A stretch of DNA of 64,000 bases from Chlorops oryzae (Eukaryota > Arthropoda > Insecta > Diptera > Chloropidae), in contig CM035806.1 in NCBI GenBank assembly GCA_020466095.1, positions 130,582,422-130,646,421 of the forward strand, in the 5' to 3' direction. The notes beneath the pieces are model-generated. The model was not told the origin of the DNA, did not search any database, and saw nothing but the letters and a program-made list of their open reading frames with translations. Positions within the stretch are counted from its first letter, which is position 1. Each line of letters begins with the position of its first letter. Positions 1 to 11,865 of this stretch are shown here, in pieces. The translations under genes were made by a program, and so were the position numbers.

Positions 1-4
1 AAAC

Positions 5-1726
5 TTGTCCCCACATATCTGCAACAAGAGCAACTCTATGATTTGCTACGTTTGCGCTATTTTTGTGAGTAAAAAAACTTCTAGAGATTTTTTAACCTAT
101 GCGGATGAATATGAAAAAATTTTCAAATTGCAGGTTATAAGTGGCAGCGGGAAAACATGGGTCCCCAGTAGCATTTGTCCCAAATGCAGAATATTGTTGT
201 TCCGCAGTTCATTAAATGCTGATAAACCAATCCCCATGAAATTCCCCGCTATATGGAAGGAGCCAAAAAGCACAACAGAGTGTTACATTTGCATGACCAA
301 CTTCAAAGGTAACATGCCGTCTGCTAATGTAGAATATGGAAACGCTATTTCGTTTACCCGTCCCGTTTATAATGAACTCAATATATCAGAACAATCCGTT
401 GAAATGGATGACACCCCATAAATGCAGAAGAAAGTCAAATGGAAATCGATGATTCTATGAAGGACTCGGTCGAAGAAGGAATTGAAGAAGAATCCAATTC
501 AGACAGCGATGAAGAATGGGTCGATCCAAAAATAAAGATATTAATCCGTGGAGCCAGGAGAAATTGAATGATATGGTGAGAGATTTAGGCTTTGCAAAAG
601 ATGCTGCGGAATTCCTTGCATCAAATCAGAAAAGAGATGGACTTTTGGCTAAAGGTACTTCTGTTTCAATTTACAGAAACCGAGAGCAGGCCTTTTTACC
701 CTTTTTTAAAGAAGATGCTTCCCTTGTTTATTGTGATGCTATCTCAGGACTTATAGATGGTTTGGAACCGAATATTTATCGAAGTGAAGAATGGAGAATA
801 TTCATCGACTCTTCAGCTCGCAGCCTTAAAGCTGTTCTTTTGCACAATACCAATGAATTGGCATCAATACCAGTTGCTTACTCAGTAAATATGGGAGAAG
901 ATTATGAAACGATGAAACTTATCATGGACAAAATCAAGTATAAAGAACACAACTGGAAAATTTGTGGAGATCTTAAGATATTAACCATTCTCTTGGGACA
1001 GCAAAGTGGATTCACGAAGTACCCATGTTTTCTGTGTCTTTGGGATAGTCGGGATCGTGAGAATCATTACAAGAACACAAAATGGACTGCCAGAGATTCC
1101 TTAGTTCCAACCTTTGGTACCTCCTGAGAAAGTCCTTCTTCCACCGCTCCATATAAAGCTTGGACTAAAAAAACAATTCATAAAAGCATTAGATAAAGAG
1201 GGTGATACTTTTCGATATATCCAACATAAGTTTCCAAATAAATCCGAAGCAAAGTTAAAGGAAGGAATTTTTGATGGCCCAGAAATTCGAAAGCTTCTAC
1301 TGGACAATGAATTTCCTAAATGATTGAAAATTAAAGAGAAAAATGCATGGATGAGCTTTAAGAAGGTAGTAAATGATTTCTTAGGGAATAATAAGTGTTC
1401 AAATTATAGAATAGAGGTAAAAAAAATTACTCAAAAACTACGAAAAGTTAGGTTGCCTGATGAATTTAAAACTACACTTCCTGGAATCTCATCTTGACTA
1501 TTTTCCTGATAACTTGGGAGACTATAGTGAGGAGCAAGGTGAGAGGTTCCACCAAGATATCAAGGAAATGGAAAGACGATATCAAGGTAGATGGGATAAA
1601 CATATGTTGGCTGACTATTGTTGGAATTTAAAAAGAGACTTACCCGAAACGAAGAGAGAACGTAAGAGAAAACCTTTAAGAAGGTCTTTCAATATTAAGA
1701 GAGTTCGCTACCATAGGAAGAAGTAG
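5..1726 (+). pseudogene. decayed gene of a multicopy arthropod family of unknown function
   Basis: The N-terminal part (5-418) has three CxxC pairs (CYVC, CPKC, CYIC), which suggests zinc binding. An acidic stretch follows from 439. The middle (about 535-1110) carries FTKYPCFLCLWDSRDRE, 1114-1440 carries KEGIFDGPEIRKLL, and the C-terminal part (1460-1726) carries EEQGERFHQDIKEMERRY. Consecutive pieces lie in different frames and there are stops at 419 and 1321, so this is a pseudogene of what was roughly a 550-residue protein. I recognise the architecture as an uncharacterised protein found in many copies in insects, which suggests it rides on a TE. No function can be assigned. The minus-strand ORF at 48377-48877 has the same kind of N-terminal domain. 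Confidence 0.7.
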
Positions 1727-2361
1727 ATTAATAGTTCCTAGTCATGTTACTACTACATCATTATCATCACCATCATAATCATCATCATCATTGCTATATA
1801 AATGTGACTCCTTACTACCAAGCGAGGCATGAAAATCATATTTCATTTCCATATTCGGAATCAGCGTACCGGAAAATATAAAAATTGATATACAACTCGG
1901 GTTTTCACAAAAAATATATTTCACACCAAAACCCACCACCCCCTCCCCAAAAATGAGGTGATGGTGAAGGGGTTGTGAATTGCCATGGTTATTGTTAAAT
2001 GGTACTTTCGGGTGCAACGAACCAAAGAAAAAAGATAAAATGCATAAATGTCTATTTATTTGGGATTTACGTGAACACGGAATATCACCCCATCACTTTA
2101 GAGGGTATTGGGGGGTAGAAAATAATTAACAAATATTTTTTTATTAATGAATACTTATTTCTGAGGATCGGAAATTAAAAATTGCACTTATTTTCCGAGT
2201 TTTAAAAAAAACCCGATTTTGAGCCATTAGGGGGTTGAAGGGGGTGAATAGCGGGAAATTGAACGATGAAAAAAAGCTTTTGAAGGTCATTTTTGGATTC
2301 AGCGCATCAAAATACATAGGAATAGGTGGGTCTTCTTTCTGGCACATGACTTTTTTTTTTT
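1727..2361. other. no gene seen; short ATC/CAT microsatellite
   Basis: Positions 1752-1793 are an imperfect run of ATC/CAT triplets. The rest is AT-rich with no coherent protein similarity. The minus-strand frames open here are low complexity. Confidence 0.5.
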
Positions 2362-2363
2362 TT

Positions 2364-2658
2364 GTGTGCCTGTGTTATTGATGAGTCCACGAGTGTGGAT
2401 GCCACAAAATCACTTGTTGTTATTGCTCGTTACGTGAAGGACGTGAGGATTTGCTAGCACTTATTGAAGTTCCAGAAGCAACAGGCAGAATAATATGTTC
2501 AAAGCTAAAAAAAACTTTTTTGAGTCAAATCAGATACCTTATACAAAAAATTTGATAGCATACGCTTCTGATAGTGCAAGCGGTATGGTAGGCAAACATA
2601 ATTCAGTGTCAAAATATTTAAAAGACGAAATACCACATTTATTTACAATCAAATGTAT
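2364..2658 (+). pseudogene. fragment of a hAT/ZBED-type transposase-like gene
   Basis: Three short frames give a consistent order of motifs: CVIDESTSVDATKSL, then EDLLALIEVPEATGRI, then NLIAYASDSASGMVGKHNSV and FTIKCI. This is the first part of the catalytic region in hAT-derived ZBED/SCAND3-like proteins. There are two frame changes and a stop at about 2452. The reading stops at the left end of the mariner. The expected continuation after KCI is not present on the far side of the mariner, so the gene was broken independently of that insertion or at a rearranged junction. Confidence 0.6.
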
Positions 2659-2726
2659 AACAGGTTGGCTGAGAAGTCCCCGGTCTAACAAAGAAAAACA
2701 CATTTTTTTGTCAAAATTCGTTTTTA

Positions 2727-4235
2727 TTATTCAACATAGTTCCCTTCAAGAGCGATACAACGATTATAACGACCTTCCAATTTTTTGATACCATTTTGGT
2801 AGTACTCCTTCGGTTTTGCCTCAAAATAGGCCTCAGTTTCGGCGATCACCTCTTCATTGCAGCCAAATTTTTTCCCTGCGAGCATCCTTTTGAGGTCTGA
2901 GACCAAGAAAAAGTCGCTGGGGGCCAGATCTGGAGAATACGGTGGGTGGGGAAGCAATTCGAAGCCTAATTCATGAATTTTCGCCATCGTTCTCAATGAC
3001 TAGTGGCACGGTGTGTTGTCTTGGTGGAACAACACTTTTTTCTTCTTCATATGGGGCCGTTTTGCCGCGATTTCGACCTTCAAACGCTCAAATAACGACA
3101 TATAATAGTCACTGTTGATGGTTTTTCCCTTCTCAAGATAATCGATAAAAATTATTCCATGCCCATCCCAAAAAACAGAGGCCATTACTTTGCCAGCGGA
3201 CTTTTGAGTCTTTCCACGCTTCGGAGACGGTTCACCGATCGCTGGCCACTCAGCCGACTGTCGATTGGACTCAGGAGTGTAGTGATAGAGCCATGTTTCA
3301 TCCATTGTCACATATCGACGCAAAAACTCGGGTGTATTGCGAGTTAACAGCTGCAAACACCGCTCAGAATCATCAACACGTTGTTGTTTTTGGTCAAATG
3401 TGAGCTTGCGCGGCACCCATTTTGCACAGAGCTTTTTCATATCCAAATATTGATGAATGATATGACCAACACGTTCCTTTGATATCTTTAAGGCCTCTGC
3501 TATCTCGATCAACTTCATTTTACGGTCATTCAAAATCATTTTGTGAATTTTTTTGATGTTTTCGTCGGTAACCACCTCTTTCGGGCGTCCACTGCGTTCA
3601 CCGTCCTCCGTGCTCATTTCACCACGCTTGAATTTTGCATAGTCTACTTTTACATTGGACGATTGTCGGCCAACAGCACTCACCGATATTTGCGTTTGTT
3701 GGCAAGGGAGGAGAGACGAAAGTGAAGCGGTCAAAATCGTTTGTACTAGCCATGTCGTCGATTTCCATGCCGATTTTTGACAGTTGCCTTTCCCGCCGTT
3801 CGTAGAACGGAAAAGAGTTTCAAAGAATTGTTCGAATAATTTTTTATGAAGTGTCTGAATCCATTCTAATTTAATTTATATATTTTAAAATGCGTCACAA
3901 CCACTTATTTTATTACTTACTTACTTAATTCGCATAAATCCAATAAACGAATGTCATAAGAAAAACACCACAAAGTATAAATCGGTTGCTTGCAAATCGT
4001 GTAGTGTAGAAGCGAACACCGACAGAAGACAATTTCAAAAGAGAATTTGAAAAAATCGTTGTGAAAATCGCGTCGATAATCGTTCAATGTAGAAGCCGAC
4101 TTACCAATCAATTATTGTTGATTTTCCTGGGGCAGAGTCCGGAAACTCATTATCAAGCCAAGTTTTTGCTTCCACTGTATTTTTTCCCTTCAGAAAACAG
4201 TATTTTATCAAAACACGAAATTCCTTTTTTTCCAT
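2727..4235 (-). pseudogene. mariner transposase, split by a MITE and one stop codon
   Basis: Cut-and-paste transposase with the D,D(34)D catalytic core. The start ATG is at 4235; 44 codons run to 4104, a 460-bp insertion follows, and the frame resumes at 3641 with YAKFKRGEM and runs to a terminator at 2727-2729. Without the insertion this is exactly 348 codons, the full Himar1 length. The catalytic aspartates sit at about residues 158 (TMDETW), 252 (FHQDN) and 287 (LAPSD). One in-frame TAG (3000-3002, codon 258) lies between the second and third. Apart from these two lesions the frame is open, so it was active fairly recently. The junction at the MITE was read directly. Confidence 0.93.
3642..4101. 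mobile_element. 460-bp MITE nested in the mariner
   Basis: The mariner frame is cut at a TA (3640-3641), which is repeated at 4102-4103. The two ends are inverted copies of about 29 bp, sharing CTTYTACATTGRACGATTRT, with roughly five mismatches. A related TTCTACACTACACGATT motif lies about 90 bp inside the right end, which looks like a subterminal binding-site repeat. There is no coding capacity. The TA target and short TIRs suggest a non-autonomous Tc1/mariner-type element. Confidence 0.82.
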
Positions 4236-4424
4236 TTTTTTCACAATAACAAAAGTTGCTTCACAAAAGACGCTCTATCTCACAAACTAATTGACTTACA
4301 GACGTTAAATTTGGACACGAATCATTTGAAGGTTGCCACTATATAAAAATAATATGCATTTAATACTAGCGACGCCATCTATGTGTCAGACCGGGGACTT
4401 ATCAGCCAACCTGTTATATTATAT

Positions 4425-4757
4425 ATAGAGATTACGATATGTTTTTGCTTAATGTGCACGAATGTTTTCATTTTGTAATAAATTTACATACATTTTTGAC
4501 TACGACTACGAATTTGATTGTACATAGAATATAGTATTTTTTAAAAAACATTGTGATCAAAAAGTTATGTAGACAGGGTAGGACTAAAAACACAATTTCT
4601 CCTTGATATTGAGTTTCCTTGATTAGTTTTATGTTTTTCGAACATTTCATATCATTTTATGAGTTTGGTAGATTTTTACATGTAATGTACTCGAAAATCG
4701 CCCAAAATTAAAATTAAAAGTGGCAATGAAATTCACCACAGCAGGGCTAAAGATTTC
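4425..4757. repeat. dispersed repeat, copy 1 of 3
   Basis: This stretch recurs inverted at 34727-35060, and its last 68 bp (from about 4690, sharing AAAATCGCCCAAAATTAAAA) recur at 36396-36466. All copies end near GCTAAAKATTTC. It is not coding. Confidence 0.7.
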
Positions 4758-5012
4758 GCTGCCATAGCATGCTTCTCTTTTCCTCGTGCTATATGCATAT
4801 GTTGAAGCAGCGTAGCTCTAACACATTGCAGGGATTAGGAAGAAGAAGAGTTAGACCTATAGCATAGAATAAGTAATAATATAGAAGGAGCGTCTGAACG
4901 ATTGCTTCGTTGCGCATAATAGGCGCGGGCGGTAAGGAAGAGGTGGAAGAAACGAAATTCTCTCTCATTCTTAATCCTATTGATGCTCACAGCAGAACCC
5001 GCTCATAACATA

Positions 5013-5320
5013 CCCAGCGGGAAGTTTGTTCTTCGATTACCTTATTCGTCAAGGAATTCTTCGATGAAAGGGTCATAGGAGAATGCTTCGAAGAAAAAGG
5101 TAAGGGAAGCGGAAAAAATTATTGCTCACATAGTCGTCGTAGACTTTTTGATGAGGGGTTCGTCATAGAATTCTTCAACAAAGAAGTAAGCGAAAGAGGT
5201 AACGAACGAATTTTCAATGACATCGCCGTGTTAATTTTCATCGACGCGGGTAAGTGGTAGACATATTATGTTGTATCGATTACCTCGCTCGTTTACCAAT
5301 GTCTACCTTTTCCCGCTGGG
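5013..5320. mobile_element. 308-bp MITE with CCCAGC ends
   Basis: The ends are CCCAGCGGGAA and TTCCCGCTGGG, flanked by TA at 5011-5012 and 5321-5322. The other foldback arm near 8150 lacks the insertion, so the empty site can be read. It is non-coding. A related element with CCCAGCAAGAAA ends is at 45745-46519. Confidence 0.75.
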
Positions 5321-5552
5321 TATTTGCATGGTATGAGCGAAAATAATCTATATTTTGACTTTAAAGTCCTATAACTTTTGATACACCGCTCCGATTTTCA
5401 TAAACTAAAAACTATGAGAAAATTTGAATAATTTGGAAAATCTTATACGCTTACTCTATATAGCTATCTACAAAAGGAAAAAAGTTTTTAACTGACAGAA
5501 AATTTCAAGTCTTCATCAGGCACGGCAGAACAGATTTTTCCCGAGTGGGTAG

Positions 5553-5910
5553 TAGAGGTGGGAAAAAATCGATGTTAACATCGATACATCGATAGTATCG
5601 ATGTTTTTAAGTTAAAATAAATAATAATGAAAAGAAAGTTAAAAATGCAAAATAGATTAAGTTTGATTTAATTCTAACAACCTTAGTTGATGGAAAAAAA
5701 TTGTTAGTTATCAGAAACCATCAATAGTGCACGATTGTGGGATACATCGACGATGTTTTTAAATGTTTTACCCTATTGATGGTGTTTCTACGACAACTAT
5801 TGTTTTTCATCAATACTAAGCTTGTTAGAATTTAATTTAATGGAATTTATTTTTACCATTTTATTTATTAATTTTACCATTATGTTAACATTGATTGTTT
5901 TCCACCTCTA
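5553..5910. mobile_element. 358-bp hAT-type MITE
   Basis: The TIRs start TAGAGGTGGGAAAA and match over about 28 bp. The 8-bp target duplication GTGGGTAG is perfect (5545-5552 and 5911-5918). The subterminal DNA is rich in ATCGAT. It is non-coding. Confidence 0.88.
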
Positions 5911-6374
5911 GTGGGTAGTAGTTCGAAGGGGGAAGGGTGGTGTATTGCTGCGTTGGAGTAGTATACAAAGCTCCCACGAAATCAACATTCCATCATTTCG
6001 TTACAAAATCAAGTAAAATAAAATATACAAAAAATATTATTTCATATTATACATTTAATAACAAAAATTAACGCACTTCATGTAAAAAAATTAAAAACTT
6101 AAAGACAATTCCGCATTTTTTCGGCCTCTTGTTAAATTTTAAAAGCCAATATTATTATATATCCATCGAGCTTAAGAAAAAATTTTTTTTAACCATAATG
6201 GCAATTTAAAAATACAAAAAATTGTGTTTTAGGCTTGGTTTTATATTTTTTTGGGGGTGCATTTCAGAGTGGACCACTAGTAAAATTAAAAATCTTATTT
6301 TTGAAAAAACAAATGATACGCCCTTTCTATCCGAAGCTAACGATATGTACATATGAACCTACATCTATATGTAC

Positions 6375-7127
6375 ACACATACAACATTCCAAGTCCGAAG
6401 TTTTGTGGTTCAGAAGTTATAAGTATTTTTCCATTTGTGGAGGTAGGAGTGGGCGGATCACGCCCATATTTTGCAGTAATATCCCAATGAGTGAAAGGTA
6501 TGTACGTTCCAAGTCCGAAGTGAATATGTTCAGTAGTTCAGGAGTTATTAGCATATTTTATTTGTGGGGGAAGCAGTGGGCGGATCACGCCCATATTTTT
6601 TCAATAACATCCCAATGGGTCCAAGGTATATATGATCCAAGTTTGAAGTGAATGTGTTCAGTGGTTCAGAAGTTACGAGCATTTTATATATGTATGTAAA
6701 CAAATGCTACCGCAAAGCATTTAGAAAGAAAAGCTGATGCAATATTGTACATGCGTACATACATAGAATACATTCCGCATTCTTGGAAAGGCGCGCCGTC
6801 GCATATAGAAAAAATGCTCATAACTTCTGAACCACTTAACATATTCACTTCAAACTTGGAACATATATACCTTGGACCCATTGGGATGTTATTGAAAAAT
6901 ATGGGCGTGATCCGCCCACTGCTTCCCCCACAAATGAAATATGCTAATAACTCCTGAACTACTGAACATATTCACTTCGGACTTGAACGTACATACCTTT
7001 CACTCATTGGGATATTACTGCAAAATATGGGCTTGATCGCCCACTCCTACCTCCAAAAATGAAAAAAATACTTATAACTTTTGAACCGCCAAACGTATTA
7101 ACTTCCGACTTGGAATGTACAACATAT
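6375..7127. repeat. inner foldback with tandem-repeated arms
   Basis: The left arm (6375-6690) and right arm (6800-7127) are inverted copies. Each arm holds about three related units of 120-130 bp, recognisable by CGGATCACGCCCATATTTT and CATCCCAATGGG. The loop is about 110 bp. Frames open here are chance. Confidence 0.8.
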
Positions 7128-7511
7128 CATACATGCAGTAAATGCCTCCGAAATAAATAGAATAACATTTTATTTAAAAAGACAATTATTAGGGTAAAAT
7201 TTGTACGTATTAAATTTTCGCGGCCAAGTATTTTCCAAATACTTCCGTTTGGTAGTTTTTGGCTTATGTCGTTTAATGCTTTTCATTCTTTATTAACGCA
7301 AAGATACAGGCTCTACGGAAACATTGCATATTAACTCAAAATGAAAAAATTGGAAAAAAATTTTTTGTCAAAACTGGCATTCCAAAAATTTCGTGAAATT
7401 TTTACTGAGTAAAATAGCCACTTGGAAAATTTCGAGTGGGTAAAATACCCACTCGGAAAATCTCGAGTGGGTTACAACTACCCCATGTAAACGCCGTTTC
7501 TGCCGTGCCTG

Positions 7512-7962
7512 GTCTTCATAAACCTACATTTTCTATTAATTCTCTTCACATTCATAGCTGTAAGCACCCAGCCGGAATTTTTCTCATAAATGACCAATTA
7601 ATTATTTTTTTCCACCAAGGAATTGAAGTGGAAAATTTGAGTATTTCTCAATTGCAATGGCATTGCCATCGCAAATCCAATGGCACTGTCATCGATAGAG
7701 GTATCGATACGACGGAATAGATCTACTCCACTTTCGATGACCAACTCGTGATATATGCTCTTATGACTGCCAATCCCGCTTGTGTGTTAATTTCATTAGA
7801 AAGTTGGTGTGTAATCGGAGGAGTCGCGGCTCTATGTCCTGCTAAAATCATTGATTGTTTCACCGAGACATTTCTGGCTGGGGTGTCACCGAGTACACAG
7901 ATTACTCTGCTTACAGCTATGAAAGTGAAGAGAATTAATAGAAGTTGTAGGTTTATGAAGAC
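7512..7962. mobile_element. 451-bp MITE in the right foldback arm
   Basis: The ends are inverted copies over 55 bp with three mismatches, beginning GTCTTCATAAACCTACA. The left foldback arm near 5515 is uninterrupted here, giving the empty site. The terminal 8 bases (ATGAAGAC) also occur in the target, so the exact end is ambiguous. It carries a CAGCCGGAATTTTTCTCATA motif shared with the element at 44277-44915. Confidence 0.7.
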
Positions 7963-8280
7963 TTGAAATTTTCTGTCAGTTACGAATTTTTTTCCTTTTG
8001 TAGATAGCTATATAGAGTAAGCGTATAAGATTTTCCAAATTTTTCAAATTTTCTTATAGTTTTTATTTTATGAAAATCGGAGCAGTGTATCAAAAGTTAT
8101 AGGACTTTAAAGTCAAAATATAGATTATTTTCGCTCATACATGCAAATATGAGCGGTTCTGCTGTGGGCATTAATAGTGGAAACAATGAGAGCGGGCTCC
8201 ACGTGAGGAAACCCGCCATACAATTTTCGCTTTGTATGAGACGCTCCTTCTATATTATTACTTATTCTATGCCTATAGTC

Positions 8281-8685
8281 CTATATCGTCGCCCAGGGAT
8301 TCATGTGCTCTACGTGCAATAAACACGTTTCGAGTAAATCGAAGTTGAAGTTTAAAACTATTTTTTTTAAAAACTGTACGATAAGGTTTTTTGTGTGTTT
8401 CACTATTAATTGTGCGAGAATAGTTATTCGAAGAGTATATTTTCGAATCCTTAACGTAACGCATAAAAGGGTATTTTATGGCTTTAAAAAAATCCACTTT
8501 GCTCTGTCGCCATTTCAAACATATTTCGGTGAAAATGTAATACATAGAGCAAAGTGACATAAAAAAAAATTTTTCAATATAAATATTTTCTTTCAAAATC
8601 GGTTGAGAAAATTTGGTATACGAGCTCACCGGGACATGAGTAAGAACAAGTTCGAGAATTGACCCGATCAGACCATTTTAAGGGG
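8281..8685. other. no gene seen
   Basis: AT-rich stretch between two foldbacks. Open frames occur on both strands but none has recognisable domains. Confidence 0.4.
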
Positions 8686-8689
8686 TACC

Positions 8690-9620
8690 TCCAGTACTAG
8701 GGTCTGTTACGATAATCACAAAAACTGCTTTAAAATCGAAGTTTTTCAAGGTATTTTGATGAAATTCGGTATTTGAACATGCTTAAAGACAAGTAATATG
8801 ATTTTAAAAAATTTGAAAAGTGGGCGTGGCAGAAGGGAGTTTTTCGAAAACTGTCTCCTTCGCCCGAAATTCAAATGGGACTTGAACGAAAGTTAGCACT
8901 TATGCCTTCTTTGTAGCCACAAATATCCTCCCCAAAAATTTGCTTGATCGGTCCATTATTAAGGGTACCTGCAGTACTAGGGTCTAACACAAAAATCCCA
9001 AAACTGTCCCAGAATCGGACTATTTCGAAATATTTTAATGAAACTTAGAATTTGAGCGTATAATTTAAGCCTCCAATTATAATTCAAAAACAAGTAAGGG
9101 TGTTATAGTCAGGCGAGCCTGATAATAAAATACCCGACACAGACACATGTTCAAATAATTTTTAGTATCAAGAGGTGTTTAAGGCCAAAAGGGGCCCTAT
9201 ATACCGACTTTTGTTAAATTTCTTTATAAAAACCGTCCCTTTGCCACGCCCACTTTTCCAATTTTTTTTAAATTCTAATCAGAGGTTTTATATAGGTACT
9301 CTCAAATTCTCATTGAAATATTTCAAAAGAGTCAGACTTTAAGGCAGTTTTGGGATTTTTGTGACAGACCCTAGTACTGCAGGTACCGTTAATAATGGAC
9401 CGATCAAATTTTTTTGGAGGATGTTTATGGCTACAAAGGAAGCATGAGTGCCAAATTTCGGTCAAGTTCCATTTGAATTTCGGGTGTAGGAGACAAATTT
9501 CGAAAAATTCCCTTCTGCCACGACCACTTTTACAATTTTTGGAAATCATATTACTTGCCTTTAAGCATGTTCAAATATCAAATTTCATCAAAATATCTTA
9601 AAAAACTTCGATTTGAATGG
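8690..9620. repeat. palindromic repeat of the GGTACCTGCAGTACTAGGGTCT family
   Basis: Inverted arms of about 320-350 bp (8700-9060 and 9240-9615) surround a spacer that contains AAGTAAGGGTGTTATAGT near 9095. The unit GTACCTNCAGTACTAGGGTCTG also occurs near 14630, 28760, 58030 and 61940 with related flanks such as AGTGGGCGTGGCA. This is a dispersed non-coding repeat. Confidence 0.7.
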
Positions 9621-9847
9621 CGTATAGGGCAAAAGATCACAAAAATATTGTGTTTCAAGGGATATAGAGCAAAATGGAGATGAGTTATCTCAGTAACTAG
9701 AAGATATAGCCAAAAATGGATTGCGGATTTAAAAAATTTGGCATTGAAAATGGGGGATGGCATCCTTAACTCAAATTCGTTAAAATGGCGTATAGAGCAC
9801 ATGAATCTCCGGGCGACGATATGCTACAGACTATTGTCGAGGTCGGA

Positions 9848-10032
9848 TCCATATAGAACTATAGCTGCAACTTCGGCCAAAAGCTATTACGTGGTACACC
9901 ACACTTTCTATTACGTAGTTCACCACAACACTCGACATATGGCGAGGTTCACCACAGTTGAATTTTTTCACCAAATCATGCCATAACGCGCCGAAATTTG
10001 GCCGAAGTTGCAGCTATAGTTCTATATGACGC
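9848..10032. repeat. short hairpin element
   Basis: Inverted repeats of about 33 bp, reading CATATAGAACTATAGCTGCA on the left and its complement on the right, enclose about 115 bp with repeated CACCACA motifs. It is MITE-like. No target duplication is clear. Confidence 0.6.
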
Positions 10033-11651
10033 TTGTCTCTTTGTTATTCTCTCGATTTTCTAATTTTATGGCTTTGTTGTACCACTACTAATGCGCATAA
10101 TGAAAACGGCCTTGTAGTGGTGGTCACCTCTGGGTTTGTTACATACTCCGAGCCAAACTTAATATACCCTTTCCTTCGGAAAAGGTATAAAAAATAAGAA
10201 AAAATCAATCCTCACAATTTTTTATTTAATACTTCCCTAACAAATTCCCTGTTTTAACATGCCGAAAGAAGAAAGCGAATGAAGCAAATGTCAAAAATCT
10301 GCTCGCAGCCAACTTCATGTTTGACACAACGAAAGAGAGCAAAAAGGAATTGCCAAGTAAGGGCAAAACGAGCAATTTTTCTCTACCCCCCGCGCTTCGT
10401 CACGCCTATAAAAAAAAATTGCCGGCAATAATTGCCCTAATGTAAAAGGGCACATTATAGGCTTTTCAGACTATCAAACAAAAGCAGTATTTAGCGCGCT
10501 AAATGCAGTTGTCGAAAATACCCTTTCAGACTACACCTATTTGCATTTAGCAGCGTTCTGCACTTAAGTCAACTGTTTTGTTTGTTGACTAAGGCGACCA
10601 ACCGTCTCGCATTCTGCGGAACCGTCGCGTAAAGACAGTTGTGATTCCGTATTGCAATATCAAATAAAATATAGGTTACCCATTATATATATAATTCATA
10701 ATTCATTAATCAATAGTAATGTTGTTGCTTTCTAATTTAAGTACAACAATTCCAGCAAAATCTGTCTTTTTTGGATAGGGGTGGTTGTCCCGCATTGACT
10801 TATTATGAAATTGGCCTACTTATTTTTGAATGTCTTTAAAAATAAGGAAAAAATGGATAGAAGGGAGCTTCTCAAAATAGAGGTCATGTCATATTTAAAG
10901 ACGAGGAACATTGTGTTTATTAACAAATTGGGGTTTTTAATTTCTTCTAAACAGACTTCTCGATTTTTCACAATATTCGGCAGGCGTCAACCAGCTGTTT
11001 GGGCTGGGGTTGCCTAGAATTAAATTTTATTTCGTACTTTTCTCGCCACTGTTGCAGCGAAATCGTCATTCATTCAGAATATATATCTGCATTTAGCAGC
11101 TCCTAAATGCATTTAAATACACGGATAAATGCAGAAGTTGGCTCTAAATCTAGATTAAGCTGCTAGTCTTAAAAGGCTATTAGGTGCTAAAATTTGATAG
11201 AATCGAAGTTTTCACCGAAATTAATCGAATTCTAACATATACTTGAAAAACGGGAAGCTATGAAAATTTTGCACATACTCGAAGGTCACACGTATGAAAA
11301 TGATTTAATTACATTCGATCATACAATACTATAAGTGACACTTGGCTATGGCGGGAAAAAATCACCGAGACGGGTAAGGGGAGGTGGAAAAATTTTATGG
11401 AACATGGACTTTCACCACACAGTTTGGAATTTCAACAAAAGCAATACAGCCGCAAAAAAGTTTAGACTTTCACCAAAACGCGTGTACGTACAATGCCAGT
11501 GTCACTAACACACAGTCAAGAACAAATTTCAAATCCCCTACAGCTATCAGTCGTTTTCAGTCGCACTCATTTCGACTATTCTCTCTGTTGTATTTGCGCT
11601 TATGTATTCTTATCAAACCTACAAGCAAATTTAAAAAAAAATGAGAGTGTC
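10033..11651. other. non-coding region with a possible degraded TIR element
   Basis: Near 10458 (ATAGGCTTTTCAGACTA) and near 11180 (TAGTCTTAAAAGGCTAT) are imperfect inverted ends of an element of about 0.7 kb, with TTTAGCAG/TAAATGCA motifs repeated inside. No target duplication was recognised. The ORF at 10805-11017 has no recognisable domain. Confidence 0.35.
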
Positions 11652-11672
11652 ACTTGTAGTGGGAACGGCTCA

Positions 11673-11865
11673 AAATCCCGAAAATCAAAATCCCGAAAGC
11701 TCAAAATCCCGAAAACTCAAAATCCCGAAAACTCATAATCCCGAAAGCTCAAAATCCCGAAAATTAAAAAAATCCCGAAAATTTAAAATCCCGAAAATCA
11801 AAATCCCGAAAACTCAAAATCCCGAAAACTCAAAATCCCGAAAGCTCAAAATCCCGAAAACTTGT
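11673..11865. repeat. left minisatellite TIR of MULE 1
   Basis: About a dozen head-to-tail copies of a 12-16-bp unit with core AAATCCCGAAAA. The frames open through it are artefacts of the repeat. Confidence 0.9.

Larger units (their letters stand above)
2660..4414 (-). mobile_element. mariner element, irritans group, Himar1-like
   Basis: The terminal inverted repeats begin ACAGGTTGGCTGAGAAGTCC on the left, and the right end reads the same on the minus strand with about two differences in 27 bases. A TA duplication lies on both sides (2658-2659 and 4415-4416). Removing the nested 460-bp element at 3642-4101 plus one TA leaves about 1.29 kb, the usual mariner length. The transposase lies on the minus strand. 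Confidence 0.95.
4857..8280. repeat. large foldback (inverted-repeat) composite
   Basis: The outer arms match in inverted orientation: 4857-4895 with 8241-8280 (sharing AATAAGTAATAATATAGAAG), 4988-5010 with 8143-8165, and 5325-5530 with 7962-8155. The arms have been interrupted by elements at 5013-5320, 5553-5910 and 7512-7962, and a second foldback occupies the middle. No credible gene lies inside. It resembles Foldback-type DNA but no transposase is present. Confidence 0.7.

Noticed and set aside
3543..3725. Plus-strand ORFs opposite the mariner transposase
   Set aside because: They are antisense shadows of a gene whose minus-strand frame carries the catalytic motifs.
4415..4425. Continuation of the hAT/ZBED gene beyond the mariner
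   Set aside because: Sequence after the right TA is a different repeat; no hAT coding resumes.
7436..7966. Two adjacent plus-strand ORFs as a host gene
   Set aside because: They overlap a MITE with 55-bp TIRs and have no recognisable domain.
9080..10195. Helitron/DINE-1 assignment for the AAGTAAGGGTGTTATAGT and CCGAGCCAAACTTAATATAC repeats
   Set aside because: They look like common fly dispersed repeats, but no 5' TC or 3' CTRR end with hairpin could be fixed.
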